A DNA stretch of 64,000 bases, from positions 4,712,001 through 4,776,000 of the forward strand of contig NZ_CP036287.1 in assembly GCF_007748095.1 (NCBI RefSeq), written 5' to 3'. A model generated the notes under the pieces. That model was not told the DNA's origin. It was given only the letters and a program-made list of their open reading frames with translations, and searched no databases. The DNA comes from Engelhardtia mirabilis (GTDB taxonomy: Bacteria; Planctomycetota; UBA1135; GCA-002686595). Shown piece after piece: positions 25,143-36,298 of the stretch (the first letter of the stretch is position 1; each line of letters starts with the position of its first letter). The translations under genes were made by a program, and so were the position numbers.

Positions 25143-27776
25143 ATGAGAGCAAAGAACATCGTGGCCGCGGCCCTGGCGCTGGGTGCGCCGGCCCTGGCCC
25201 AGAGCGGACAGGTCACCCCCTACGGCTGCGGCACCAACCCGGCCGGTTCCCTGAAGGTCACCGCCGGAGCTCCGGCCGTGGGCCAGAGCTTCGAGCTGAC
25301 CGCCCTCGACGCGGCGGGCTCCCTGCCGCCCGGGTCGGTGGCGTCGATCCTGCTGTCGGGCGCGCCCCTGGCCCTGCCCTGCGGCGTGAGCCTGCCGGGC
25401 TTCGGTCCCGGCGACACGGCGGGCGCCCTGTTGATCGGCCTGGGCGGCAACATCCTGGCCAGCTCCGGCCCCCTGCCGATGGTCGGCGGCGACGCGGCGG
25501 TGTACCCGTTCGCGGTCCCCGGCAACCCGGCCCTGGCCGGCTTCAAGGTCTACGCCCAGGCGCTGATGTTCGACCCGGCGGGATCGGACCAGTACCTCAG
25601 CGAAGCCCTGGCGATCACCCTCGGGGGGACCGCCCAGCCGAACCTGACCCTGCGCTCGGTCAGCACATCCGACCACGTGATCGCCCCGGGCGAGAGCACG
25701 GTGCTGCACGTGGTGGTCCGCAACGAAGGCGGAGCACCCAGCGCCCCGACCACCGTCGAGGTCTGCAACGCGGCGGGCAAGTGCGTCAGCGGCGACGTGC
25801 CCGCCCTTCCGGCGGGGACGTCGCTGGTGCTGAACCTCTCGGTGGGCTGGAACCTCTTCGAGCCCTCGAACAACCCCAACTTCTTCACCGCCGTCATCGA
25901 CCCCGACGGGAAGGTCGCCGAGTCCGACGAGTCCGACAACGCTCACACCGCGGTCAAGCCGCTCATGGTCGTCGAGCCGATCCTGGTCTCGCCGGTGGTC
26001 GAGATCGACCACGACGAAGTGCTCACGATCGAGAACGGCGTGCTCACCAGCTACCAGCGCAAGGACTACCCCCAGGGTGCTCCGGTGGAGCTGGACGTCC
26101 CGGTCGACCCGAACAAGGGCGGCACGAACCCCGCCAACGGGCTGATGGAAGCCCTGGGCCAGGGGCCCGCGCCGGCGCCCAAGGTCGATCCGAAGTTGCA
26201 ACAGCTCGAGCAAGCCCTCGAGCAGGGCCAGCAGATCGACTACGTGGTCAAGTACCGCCACCAGGTGCCGATGCCGCGGCTGCCCGACTTGACCGCCGAG
26301 CTGGAGCGCTTCGGTCCCGACAACATGGCCGCCTTCGAGCTGCGTGCCGCCATGTTCGAGGGTGTGCGCCGGGCCCGGCGCAACGCCGCCGCGGAGCTGG
26401 TCCAAACCATTCAAGGCCAGTTCGGCGCCCAGGTGCTCGAGCACTACGCCCTCTGCGGTTCGATGCTGGTGCGCGCGCCCAAGGGCCTGTTGCAGTTCCT
26501 GAACCAGTCCGACGACGTGCTCCACGTCGAGCGCGTGCTGGAGGACGAGTCGACGCCGCCCGACAGCGTGGCCGACGGCCGCGACCTGATCGACACCGAC
26601 GCCTACTTCAACGGCGGCGCCACGGGTGTCAACTACACCGCCCTGCTCGACTCGGGCATCCGCTCCAGCCACACCCTGTTCACCGGCCCCGACCACATCT
26701 ACTTCGAGGAGGACTGCGTCTATGGCAACTCCAGTTGCGCCGACACGGGCAACGCCAGTTACGACCCCGACGACGACTTCTGGGACCACGGCACCTCCAC
26801 CGCGGCGATCCTGACCGGCAACTCCGACCTGGGCAACGACAGCCGCGGCGTCACCGCCGGTTGGGTCGACTCCTGGAAGGTCTACAACTCGGCGGGCCTC
26901 AACACGACGGCCGTGCTGCGCGGCTTCGACGAGGCGGTCTACTGGGGCGACAAGGTGATCGTGTGCGAGATCCAGTCGACCCAGAGCGAGACCGGCTCGA
27001 TCGCCGATGCAGCGGACGATGCCTTCGAGGCCGGCTGCTGCGTGATCGCGGCCAACGGCAACTACGGGCCCGGCCTGGGTACCGTGGCTTCGCCGGCCAA
27101 TGCCCACAAGGCGATCGGCGTGGGCGCCTACGACGTGGACTCGCTCGTGAACGAGAGCTACGTCAGCCAGGGTCCGACCGGCGACGACCGCTACAAGCCC
27201 GACCTGCAAGCGCCGACCAACACGGACACGGCCTCGAACATCAGCTCGACGACGATCAACAACTTCGGCGGGACTTCGGGCGCCACGCCCTACGCCGCCG
27301 GAGCCGCGTCGATCTTCGCCGACTGGTTCGGTCTGGGCGCCCTGACCGAGGTCGCCGCCGGCAAGGTCTACGCCGGCTTGCTGGTGGGCGGCACCAGGGA
27401 GTGGGACACGCCCTTCAACAACACCGAAGGCGTGGGTCGCTTCGCCCTGCCGCTGAACGGGACCCTCTACACCGGCTCGCGGACCCTCTCCAACGGTGAC
27501 AACGCCTACGTCACGATCAACGTGCCCTCGACCGCCGACACGGTCGAGGTGGCCATCTGGTGGGCCGAGAAGCCCGGCTGGACCCACCGCGACATGGACG
27601 TCTACATCCAGCGCCCCGACGGGACGACCTCCGACTCGAGCCTCTCGGTGCCGTCGGTGTTCGAGCGGGTCAAGGTCAACAACGCGTCCTCGGGCAACCG
27701 CGACATTCGCATCCACGCCTACAGCGTCCCGTGGTTGAAGAACCAGACGGTGTACTACGCGATCCACGTGCACTGA
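25143..27776 (+). CDS. Secreted subtilisin-like serine protease (S8) with CARDB and C-terminal PPC-like domain
   Basis: 877 residues from ATG 25143, which begins a signal peptide (MRAKNIVAAALALGAPALAQ). Residues ~25-165 are the shared secreted beta domain (GVSLPGFG, VPGNPALAGFKVYAQAL). Residues ~165-280 look like a CARDB domain (NEGGAPSAPTTVEVCN, DGKVAESDESDNAH). A Gln-rich, propeptide-like segment follows. The peptidase domain (~490-740) has the S8 triad: D in ALLDSGIRSSH, H in DDFWDHGTSTAAI, S in FGGTSGATPYAAG. The C-terminus (~770-877) is a jelly-roll-like PPC/P domain (DTVEVAIWWAEKPGW, MDVYIQRPDG). Probably exported and self-processed. It stands alone between the K+ channel gene and recO. 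Confidence 0.9.
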   Translation: MRAKNIVAAALALGAPALAQSGQVTPYGCGTNPAGSLKVTAGAPAVGQSFELTALDAAGSLPPGSVASILLSGAPLALPCGVSLPGFGPGDTAGALLIGLGGNILASSGPLPMVGGDAAVYPFAVPGNPALAGFKVYAQALMFDPAGSDQYLSEALAITLGGTAQPNLTLRSVSTSDHVIAPGESTVLHVVVRNEGGAPSAPTTVEVCNAAGKCVSGDVPALPAGTSLVLNLSVGWNLFEPSNNPNFFTAVIDPDGKVAESDESDNAHTAVKPLMVVEPILVSPVVEIDHDEVLTIENGVLTSYQRKDYPQGAPVELDVPVDPNKGGTNPANGLMEALGQGPAPAPKVDPKLQQLEQALEQGQQIDYVVKYRHQVPMPRLPDLTAELERFGPDNMAAFELRAAMFEGVRRARRNAAAELVQTIQGQFGAQVLEHYALCGSMLVRAPKGLLQFLNQSDDVLHVERVLEDESTPPDSVADGRDLIDTDAYFNGGATGVNYTALLDSGIRSSHTLFTGPDHIYFEEDCVYGNSSCADTGNASYDPDDDFWDHGTSTAAILTGNSDLGNDSRGVTAGWVDSWKVYNSAGLNTTAVLRGFDEAVYWGDKVIVCEIQSTQSETGSIADAADDAFEAGCCVIAANGNYGPGLGTVASPANAHKAIGVGAYDVDSLVNESYVSQGPTGDDRYKPDLQAPTNTDTASNISSTTINNFGGTSGATPYAAGAASIFADWFGLGALTEVAAGKVYAGLLVGGTREWDTPFNNTEGVGRFALPLNGTLYTGSRTLSNGDNAYVTINVPSTADTVEVAIWWAEKPGWTHRDMDVYIQRPDGTTSDSSLSVPSVFERVKVNNASSGNRDIRIHAYSVPWLKNQTVYYAIHVH

Positions 27777-27824
27777 TCGCAGCGCACGGATCGAGGTTGC
27801 CCGCCTCGGCGGCCAGCCACCAGC

Positions 27825-27855
27825 CGGCCCGGATCGCCCCGCGCGATTCGGGCCG
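27825..27855. terminator. Terminator-like hairpin after the protease gene
   Basis: A 12-bp stem (27825-27836 with 27844-27855, one G-U wobble) with a 7-nt loop lies 49 nt past the protease stop and before the recO promoter. There is no T tract, so Rho-independent action is uncertain. Confidence 0.4.
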
Positions 27856-27912
27856 AGCTCGTTCAAGGGGCCGGGTCCATCGCGCCCAGCGGGGGCGGGT
27901 CGGTTCGAGCGC

Positions 27913-27940
27913 TTGGACGGAGGCCCGCGGGGGGTAGAGT
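27913..27940 (+). promoter_or_regulatory. Promoter of recO (TTGGAC - 16 nt - TAGAGT)
   Basis: A -35-like TTGGAC (27913-27918) and a -10 TAGAGT (27935-27940) are 16 nt apart. The -10 ends 8 nt before the recO ATG, predicting a transcript starting at or beside the start codon. This is the best-formed sigma-70-type promoter in the window. Confidence 0.6.
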
Positions 27941-27948
27941 CCGCGCGG

Positions 27949-28800
27949 ATGGCTGTCTCGACCTCGAGCCGCGCGCTGCTCCTGAAGCGCTCGCCCTACG
28001 GCGAGACCTCGCTGGTGGTCCAGGTCCTGACCCGCGACCACGGCCTGGTCTCGCTGCTGGCGCGCGGGGCCTACCGGCCGACTTCGCGGTTCTTCGCGGT
28101 GCTCGACCTGTTCGACACCCTCGAGTTGGAGTGGCGGCCGCGGCGCTCGAGCGATCTGGCCCTGCTCGTGTCCGGTGACCGACGCGTCCTGCGCCGATCC
28201 ATCCCCCGCGACCTGGAGGCCTACCGCGCCGGGCTCGCCGCCCTGGAGGCCGGCCAGTTCGGGGGCCGCGCCGGCGCGCGGGACCACGAGCTCTACGACC
28301 TGCTCGAGTCGACCCTCGATCGCCTCGACGCGGCCCCCGTCCGGGCGGACCTCGAGTTGATCGTGTTCGACCTGCGCTTCCTCGCCTCCCAGGGGCTGGC
28401 TCCGGCCCTCGAGGCCTGTGCCGCCTGCGGGCGACCGGCGCCGGTGCCCCACGATCCGCGCGAGAAGACCGCCTTCTCCGCCGAGCGCGGCGGGCGCCTC
28501 TGCCGCCACTGCGCGCTGGCGGCGCGGGCCGAGGGCGCGCGGGTGGGCCTGCTTCCGGCCCAGGTCCTGGTCGCCGCGGCGCTGATGGGACGCGAGGGCG
28601 CGGACGCTCTCCGCGACCGGGGGCTGGAGTCGTTACGGGCCGCCGTGCGAGACTTCGTGGAGCGCTTCCTCGAGTACCACCTCGAACGCAGGCCCAAGGC
28701 CAGGCGCCGACTCCCCCGCCCCAGGCGCCGGTCGGGCGCCCTCGCCGCGCCGACCGCTGACGACCATGCCGAGCGTTCCCACGATCTCCCCCCGTCTTGA
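27949..28800 (+). CDS. recO: DNA repair protein RecO
   Basis: Recombination mediator that loads RecA on SSB-coated single strands in the RecFOR pathway. 283 residues, family-typical plus a basic tail. The N-terminal OB fold reads RALLLKRSPYGETSLVVQVLTRDHGLVSLLARGAYRP. The four-cysteine zinc site is in place (CAACGRP about residue 158, then CRHCAL about residue 187). The C-terminal ~35 residues are Arg/Pro-rich and probably disordered. The ATG lies 8 nt after the -10 hexamer with no Shine-Dalgarno. The next gene starts 35 nt before the recO stop. Confidence 0.93.
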   Translation: MAVSTSSRALLLKRSPYGETSLVVQVLTRDHGLVSLLARGAYRPTSRFFAVLDLFDTLELEWRPRRSSDLALLVSGDRRVLRRSIPRDLEAYRAGLAALEAGQFGGRAGARDHELYDLLESTLDRLDAAPVRADLELIVFDLRFLASQGLAPALEACAACGRPAPVPHDPREKTAFSAERGGRLCRHCALAARAEGARVGLLPAQVLVAAALMGREGADALRDRGLESLRAAVRDFVERFLEYHLERRPKARRRLPRPRRRSGALAAPTADDHAERSHDLPPS

Positions 28801-29977
28801 CCGGGCCGGCTGCCCGCGCCCCGCGAAGACCCTCCCGTCCGCCGCCCTGTGGGCCGTCGTGGGTCTGTTCATGCTGGCCAGTTGCGCCGGTCCGGGCCGC
28901 ATCAAGGGCAGCAGCAGCGACCTGCCGCGGCCGACCGGCAACCTCGACCAGGACCTGGTCCAGCCCCAGATCGACGCCATCGGCTCCGACCTCCAAAACG
29001 GCGCCGCCTGGGCCGCCGCGCGGCGCGCCGCCGCCCTGCGCCGCTCCCAGGTCCTGAGCCCGGACGACCGGGACGTGGTCGAGGGCCTCTTGGAGGTCTC
29101 CCTGGAGACCGCCGCGGCGGTCACGGACGACTCCGACATCTTCGACGCCTTCGACGACCGCGAACTGTCGCGCCGCGCGAAGGCGATCCTGGTCATCGGC
29201 GAGGCGCGGGCCCTGTTGGGCGAGGACGAGCCCAATGAGGCCTTCATGGCGGTGCGACGCTTCGAGAAGCAGTCCCCCGGTCACCACCTGCGCTCCGAGG
29301 CCGGCGACATCATCTACGAGGCCGGCATCCGCCTGTCGACCTCGAAGAAGCGCACCCTGTTCTTCTTCAAGAAGTCGGGCTACGCACCGCAGATCCTCGA
29401 GTACCTGGTGCTCAACCATCCCTCGCACCCCGCCTGCGGCGACGCCTACGCGACCCTGGCGAACATCTACGAGAAGAACGGCTCGACCGAGCTCGCCATC
29501 GCGCGCTACGAGGACCTGCTGCTCTACCACCCCAAGAACTCCGAGGCGCCGCGGGCCGAGGCCACCATTCCGCGGCTACGCCTGGGCCTGCACCTGCGCG
29601 ACGACTACGACCGCAACAGCCTCAAGCGCGCCCGGCGGGAGCTGGAGCAGTGGTTGGCGCGCTACGCCCAGAGCGGGATCGACCCGTCGATGTTGGCGCA
29701 GGTCCAGGACGACCTGGCCGACTGCCTCGGGCGCCTGGTCCACAACGACCTGATCGTGTCGCGCTTCTACCGCCGCGTCGACGAGCCCTACGGCGCGAGG
29801 TTGCACGCCCTGCGGGCCCTGGGCCTATCGCGCGAGGTCGGCGCCCAGGACTACACCACCCAGGCCGAGGAACTGATCGCCTGGGCCGACGCCGAGCTGG
29901 CCGAGCGCAACCTGCCGGCCCCGGCCGAGGCCGAGAGCGAAGCCCTCGCCACGGAGAATCCGGACCTCGAACCGTGA
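28766..29977 (+). CDS. BamD/TPR-like outer-membrane lipoprotein
   Basis: A 403-residue lipoprotein. The signal region ALWAVVGLFMLASC has lipobox LASC at about residue 40; the leader is unusually long, so a later start is possible, but none with a good site is visible. The mature part is helical with TPR-like pairs (AKAILVIGEARALLGEDEPNEAFMAVRRFEKQ, GDAYATLANIYEKNGSTELAIARYEDLL). This matches the architecture of BamD/YfiO-type tetratricopeptide lipoproteins of outer-membrane assembly. It overlaps recO by 35 nt and the following LptE-like gene by 4 nt (GTGA). The pairing with an LptE-like gene supports an outer-membrane role; BamD orthology is not proven. Confidence 0.7.
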   Translation: MPSVPTISPRLDRAGCPRPAKTLPSAALWAVVGLFMLASCAGPGRIKGSSSDLPRPTGNLDQDLVQPQIDAIGSDLQNGAAWAAARRAAALRRSQVLSPDDRDVVEGLLEVSLETAAAVTDDSDIFDAFDDRELSRRAKAILVIGEARALLGEDEPNEAFMAVRRFEKQSPGHHLRSEAGDIIYEAGIRLSTSKKRTLFFFKKSGYAPQILEYLVLNHPSHPACGDAYATLANIYEKNGSTELAIARYEDLLLYHPKNSEAPRAEATIPRLRLGLHLRDDYDRNSLKRARRELEQWLARYAQSGIDPSMLAQVQDDLADCLGRLVHNDLIVSRFYRRVDEPYGARLHALRALGLSREVGAQDYTTQAEELIAWADAELAERNLPAPAEAESEALATENPDLEP

Positions 29978-30546
29978 GACAGCCGATCACCCTCCTCTTG
30001 GCCGCCATCGCCAGCCTGGCCCTGACCGCTTGTGGCTGGCGGGCGGGCCTGCCGACCCCCGACGGGGCGCGAACCCTCGGCGTCGCCTTTCCGGGCAACG
30101 ATTCTTGGGTCCGCGACATCGAGGTCGACCTCGGGCTCGCCCTCTCGGAGGCCGCCCTCGAGCGACTGTCCTTGGAGCCGGCCGCCGCCGACCGGGCCGA
30201 TCTGGTCATCAGCGGTCGCGTCGACGAGGTGCGTGGCCGCGCCGGCATCCGCAGCCAGGACAACGTGCTGCTCGAGACCGGGACCGAGATCCTGGTCAGC
30301 TTCGAGCTGCGCGATCGCCGCAGCGGCGAGCTGCTGGGCCGCTCGGACCGGTCCATCGAGGCGGGTTTCCTCGTGCCCGAGGCCACCAGCCCCCTGCGCG
30401 CCCCCGAGTTGCCCGAGTCGCGTTCGCGGGTGATTCGCAACCTGGCGGAGGGCCTGATCCTGGATCTGTTCGCGCCGCCGTCCTACGAGGATGAGGCTTC
30501 GTCGGGCCAGTCCGGCCCCGAGCCCACATCACCTTCGTCCGACTAG
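29974..30546 (+). CDS. LptE-like LPS-assembly lipoprotein
   Basis: 190 residues starting at GTG 29974 (GTGA overlap with the upstream stop). The signal peptide ends in lipobox LTAC (LLLAAIASLALTAC). The mature domain fits the LptE family: GARTLGVAFPGNDSWVRDIEVDLGLALSEAALERL, ADLVISGRVDEV, ILVSFELRDRRSGELLGRS. LptE plugs the LptD barrel and helps place LPS in the outer leaflet. Its presence, with BamD-like and AsmA-like proteins elsewhere, argues for an LPS-bearing outer membrane. The C-terminal tail is short and Ser/Pro-rich. Confidence 0.75.
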   Translation: MRQPITLLLAAIASLALTACGWRAGLPTPDGARTLGVAFPGNDSWVRDIEVDLGLALSEAALERLSLEPAAADRADLVISGRVDEVRGRAGIRSQDNVLLETGTEILVSFELRDRRSGELLGRSDRSIEAGFLVPEATSPLRAPELPESRSRVIRNLAEGLILDLFAPPSYEDEASSGQSGPEPTSPSSD

Positions 30547-30815
30547 TCGAGCGTCCCCGGGGTCCTCCCACGTCGGCCCGCGGCACGGGGTCATCCCAGC
30601 GGGGGTGATTCCTGGGCCCGGACCTGCGAAGATCCGTGGCGTCGATCGAAGACGGCGCCCATCCCCGTCGGCGCCTCTCACAGGCTTCTGAGTCCCCCGG
30701 GCCCAAATGACCCGTATCGGGGACCCCTGTAGCCCTGAGGGCGCCCCTGAGGCGGCGATGGGCCCAAGTCTGACGCCGTGTGCGACGATCGACCGACGGG
30801 GCACGCCCCTCCACC

Positions 30816-33206
<2,391 letters not shown>

Positions 33207-33215
33207 TCGAGAGCG

Positions 33216-34328
33216 ATGACGGCGGACACGGCACGGTCGGGAAGGGTCCACGGCGCGCGAGCCCTGCGACTCGCCCCCCGCGCCGTGGGCCGCGACCTGT
33301 CGCAACTCGCGAGCGAGGGCCTGGTGCGCCTGTCCTTCGACGAAGCGGGGCTCGAGCCCTCGGCCCGTCGCGCCCTCGAGGTCGCCGCCCTGGCGCGCCG
33401 CGACGGCCCCGGGACGCGGCGCACGCTGCTGTTGCCGCGCGCCCGACTGGAGCGGGAGGACGCTGCCGACGAGGGTCTCGACGAGCTGCTCGCCGCCTGG
33501 GACGCCGCGGCCTCCCCCTGCCCCGCTCCGCAACTCGTCGGCGTCTTGAACCTGACCCCGGACAGCTTCTCGGACGGTGGCGAACTCGACGGGCCCGCGG
33601 CCGCCGTCGCGCGCGCGCGGGCGCTGCTCGAGGCCGGCGCCGACCTGCTGGACCTTGGCGGTGAGTCGACGCGCCCGGGCGCCGAGCCGATCTCGACCGA
33701 GGTCGAGCTGGAGCGCGTCCTGCCCACCCTGCGCGCCCTGGCCGACGCGGGCCTGGGCCCGATCTCGATCGACACGCGCCGCGCTCCCGTGGCCGCCGCC
33801 GCCCTCGCGGAGGGCGCCACGATCGTCAACGACGTCGAGGCCGGGACCCGCGACCGCGAGATGCTGCCCCTGGTAGCCGAGTCGGGCTGCGGCTACGTGG
33901 CCATGCACATGCGCGGGGATCCGCGGGACATGCAGCAGGCGCCGCGTTACACCGACGTGGTGGCGGAGGTGACCGAATTTCTGCGCGCGCGCCTGGCCGC
34001 CTGTGACGAGGCCGGCATCGACACCGAGCGCGTGTGGCTCGACCCCGGCATCGGGTTCGGCAAGACCCTGGAACACAACTTGGCCCTGTTGGCCCGCCTG
34101 AACGAGCTGCGCTCCCTGGGGCGACCCCTGTTCGTGGGCGTGTCGCGCAAGCGCTTCATCGGAGTGCTGACTGACGAGCGCGAACCCGCGCGACGGGCCT
34201 TCGGCACGGCCGGGGCCATCGCGGCCTGCGTCGCCGGCGGGGCCCAGTGGCTGCGCGTGCACGACGTCGCGCCGATGCGCGCGGCCGCGCGCGTGGCGGC
34301 CGCCGTTGTCGGGAGGTCTGCGCCGTGA
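33216..34328 (+). CDS. folP: Dihydropteroate synthase
   Basis: Condenses p-aminobenzoate with 6-hydroxymethyl-dihydropterin pyrophosphate in folate synthesis (EC 2.5.1.15). 370 residues: an extra ~105-residue N-terminal region precedes the TIM barrel. The barrel begins LVGVLNLTPDSFSDGGEL. Other motifs: ADLLDLGGESTRPGAEPIS, PISIDTRRAPVA, ATIVNDVEAG, GYVAMHMRGDPRDMQ, WLDPGIGFGKTLEHNLALL and FVGVSRKRFIG, and the C-terminal LRVHDVAPM. The ATG is preceded by GAGAG. It overlaps the diadenylate cyclase gene by 4 nt (GTGA). folP next to ftsH is a widely conserved pairing. Confidence 0.96.
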   Translation: MTADTARSGRVHGARALRLAPRAVGRDLSQLASEGLVRLSFDEAGLEPSARRALEVAALARRDGPGTRRTLLLPRARLEREDAADEGLDELLAAWDAAASPCPAPQLVGVLNLTPDSFSDGGELDGPAAAVARARALLEAGADLLDLGGESTRPGAEPISTEVELERVLPTLRALADAGLGPISIDTRRAPVAAAALAEGATIVNDVEAGTRDREMLPLVAESGCGYVAMHMRGDPRDMQQAPRYTDVVAEVTEFLRARLAACDEAGIDTERVWLDPGIGFGKTLEHNLALLARLNELRSLGRPLFVGVSRKRFIGVLTDEREPARRAFGTAGAIAACVAGGAQWLRVHDVAPMRAAARVAAAVVGRSAP

Positions 34329-36298
34329 GCTTGACGGCCTCCTGGATCCTCGAGCTGGTGCTGGTCGGCGCGGCGATCTACCTGTTCCTGCGCGTGGTGC
34401 GTCGCAGCCGCGGCAACCGCCTGGCGCGCGGGTTGATCGTCGCCTTCCTGCTGGGGGCGGTGGGCCTGTTCGGACTGACCGAGCTGCTCGAGCTGGAGGA
34501 GCTCGGCTTCCTGCTCGGCCACGTGACCGGCTACGTCTTGGTCGCCCTCGCCATCGTCTTCCAGCCGGAACTGCGGCGCGCGATCTCCCAGCTCGGCGAG
34601 AGCCACTTCCTGGTCGGACCCAGCGCGCGCCTCGCCCATCAGACCGTCGACGACCTGGCCGCCGCCGCGCGCGGCCTGGCCAAGCGCCGTCACGGCGGCC
34701 TGATCGCGGTGCAGTGCGAGTCGTCCCTGCGCCCCTGGTTCGAGAAGGCGGTGGCCGTGGACGCGCCGGTGTCGCGCGCGCTCTTGCAGAGCATCTTCCA
34801 ACCCGGGGGCATGCTGCACGACGGCGGCGTGGTGATCCGCGAGGACCGCATCGTGGCGGCCCAGTGCATCTTCCCCCTGTCCGAGAGCTCCGGCCTCTCC
34901 GCCTTCAGCGGCACGCGTCACCGCGCGGGGCTCGGCCTCTCCGAGGAGACGGACGCGCTCGCGATCGTGATCTCGGAAGAGACCGGCCGCATCACCCTGT
35001 TCCGCAACGGGCAGCGCGTCGGCCCGGTTCCGCCCCAGGAGCTCGACCACGTCCTGCGCGACCTCCTGGGTCTGGGCGCTTCCGGTGAGGCGGCCGCGGG
35101 TCAGCGCTTCGGCCTGGCCCCGATCTTCGCGGCCCTACGCGGTGACCTCACCTGGCTGGCCCTCTCGACCGCCGTCGCCGCCGCCATCCTGTGGGTCGTG
35201 CACGGGCAACTCGAGAGCAGCCAGCCCCTGTCCATGACCCTGCGATTGGCCGGTCCCACCGACACCTCTCCGGCCAGTTCGGGCGAGCTTGTGCTGCGGA
35301 TGCCGGACGAAGGCTGGCTGCTCTCGACGGGCGGCGATGCGCCCACGGTGAACCTGACCCTGGGCGGTACCCGGCGTCAGATCGACCGCAGCGGCGTGCG
35401 CCTGGCCGGGGAGTGGAAGGTCCCCTCCCCCACGCCCGAGCAGCTGCCCCTGGATCTGCGACTGGTGAACTGGCGCGGGCGCGAACCCGGCCTGGAGCTC
35501 GAATGGACCGACGGGGAGCCACCGGTCGCCGAGCTCGAGCGCGTCCGCAGCCAGACCTTCGACCTGAGCCCCGAGCACCTGCCGATCGACGCCAGCGGCC
35601 TCGACCGGCGCTTCACCTGGGACCTGGCCGCCACGCAGATCCGGCCGCGTCAGGTGACCCTGCGCGGACCGGAGAGTGCCCTGGCGGAGCTGCTCGACGA
35701 TCCCGACGCCGACCTCCTGGCGCCCCTGACCCTGCCCGCCGACAGCCGCGGCGAGGTGACCCTGCGGATGGTCCTGTCGCCCGAGTTGGTGGCGCGCGGG
35801 GTGCTCCTGGCCAACGCCGAGGAAGTCGAGGTCGAGCTGCTGATCCGCCCCTCGACCCGCGACGCGGGCACGGTCGAACGGGAGATCGCCGTGGGTTGCC
35901 TGGACCCCACCGTCGCCGCGCAGATCGACGAGTGGGCCATCGAGCTGCACGCGCGCACTGCCCGCCTGCGGATCGAGACCACGGGGCTGGTCCCGGCCGA
36001 CACCAGCCCCGGCTCCGCCGCCGAGCTGGAGCGGGTCCAAGCCATCCGACGCTTCGTCGAGGACGCCGTCCACGTGTACGTCGACCTGGCGGAGTTGCCC
36101 GACGACGGCAGCAGCCAGAGCCTGCCCGTGCGCGTCACTTTGCGCCGAAACTGGCGCGACTCGCTTGCCGAGCTGGGGCTCGACGACGCTAGGCTCACGG
36201 GCGAGGAAGACCTCGTCTTGAAACTCGAAAGCGACCCCTACGTGTTCCTGACCCCCGTTGCCGGCACCGCCGGTGAGTCCGACAGCGACGACAGTTGA
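34325..36298 (+). CDS. cdaA: Diadenylate cyclase CdaA fused to YbbR/CdaR-like domains
   Basis: A 657-residue membrane protein. Residues ~1-80 hold three TM helices. Residues ~90-240 are a DAC domain that makes cyclic di-AMP from two ATP, with the diagnostic DGGVVI (about 165) and GTRHRAG (about 195) motifs. A fourth TM (WLALSTAVAAAILWVVHGQ, about 275-295) is followed by ~360 residues of beta-rich YbbR-like sequence, the domain type of the separate regulator CdaR in Firmicutes. Here both are one chain. It starts at GTG 34325 (GTGA overlap with folP), and glmM starts directly at its stop (TGAATG). The order CdaA-CdaR-GlmM is thus preserved, with the first two fused. GlmM binds and inhibits CdaA in several Gram-positives. 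Confidence 0.88.
   Translation: MSLTASWILELVLVGAAIYLFLRVVRRSRGNRLARGLIVAFLLGAVGLFGLTELLELEELGFLLGHVTGYVLVALAIVFQPELRRAISQLGESHFLVGPSARLAHQTVDDLAAAARGLAKRRHGGLIAVQCESSLRPWFEKAVAVDAPVSRALLQSIFQPGGMLHDGGVVIREDRIVAAQCIFPLSESSGLSAFSGTRHRAGLGLSEETDALAIVISEETGRITLFRNGQRVGPVPPQELDHVLRDLLGLGASGEAAAGQRFGLAPIFAALRGDLTWLALSTAVAAAILWVVHGQLESSQPLSMTLRLAGPTDTSPASSGELVLRMPDEGWLLSTGGDAPTVNLTLGGTRRQIDRSGVRLAGEWKVPSPTPEQLPLDLRLVNWRGREPGLELEWTDGEPPVAELERVRSQTFDLSPEHLPIDASGLDRRFTWDLAATQIRPRQVTLRGPESALAELLDDPDADLLAPLTLPADSRGEVTLRMVLSPELVARGVLLANAEEVEVELLIRPSTRDAGTVEREIAVGCLDPTVAAQIDEWAIELHARTARLRIETTGLVPADTSPGSAAELERVQAIRRFVEDAVHVYVDLAELPDDGSSQSLPVRVTLRRNWRDSLAELGLDDARLTGEEDLVLKLESDPYVFLTPVAGTAGESDSDDS

Noticed and set aside
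24753..27866. 1037-codon minus-strand frame opposite the protease
   Set aside because: Shadow of the protease gene with no plausible protein features.
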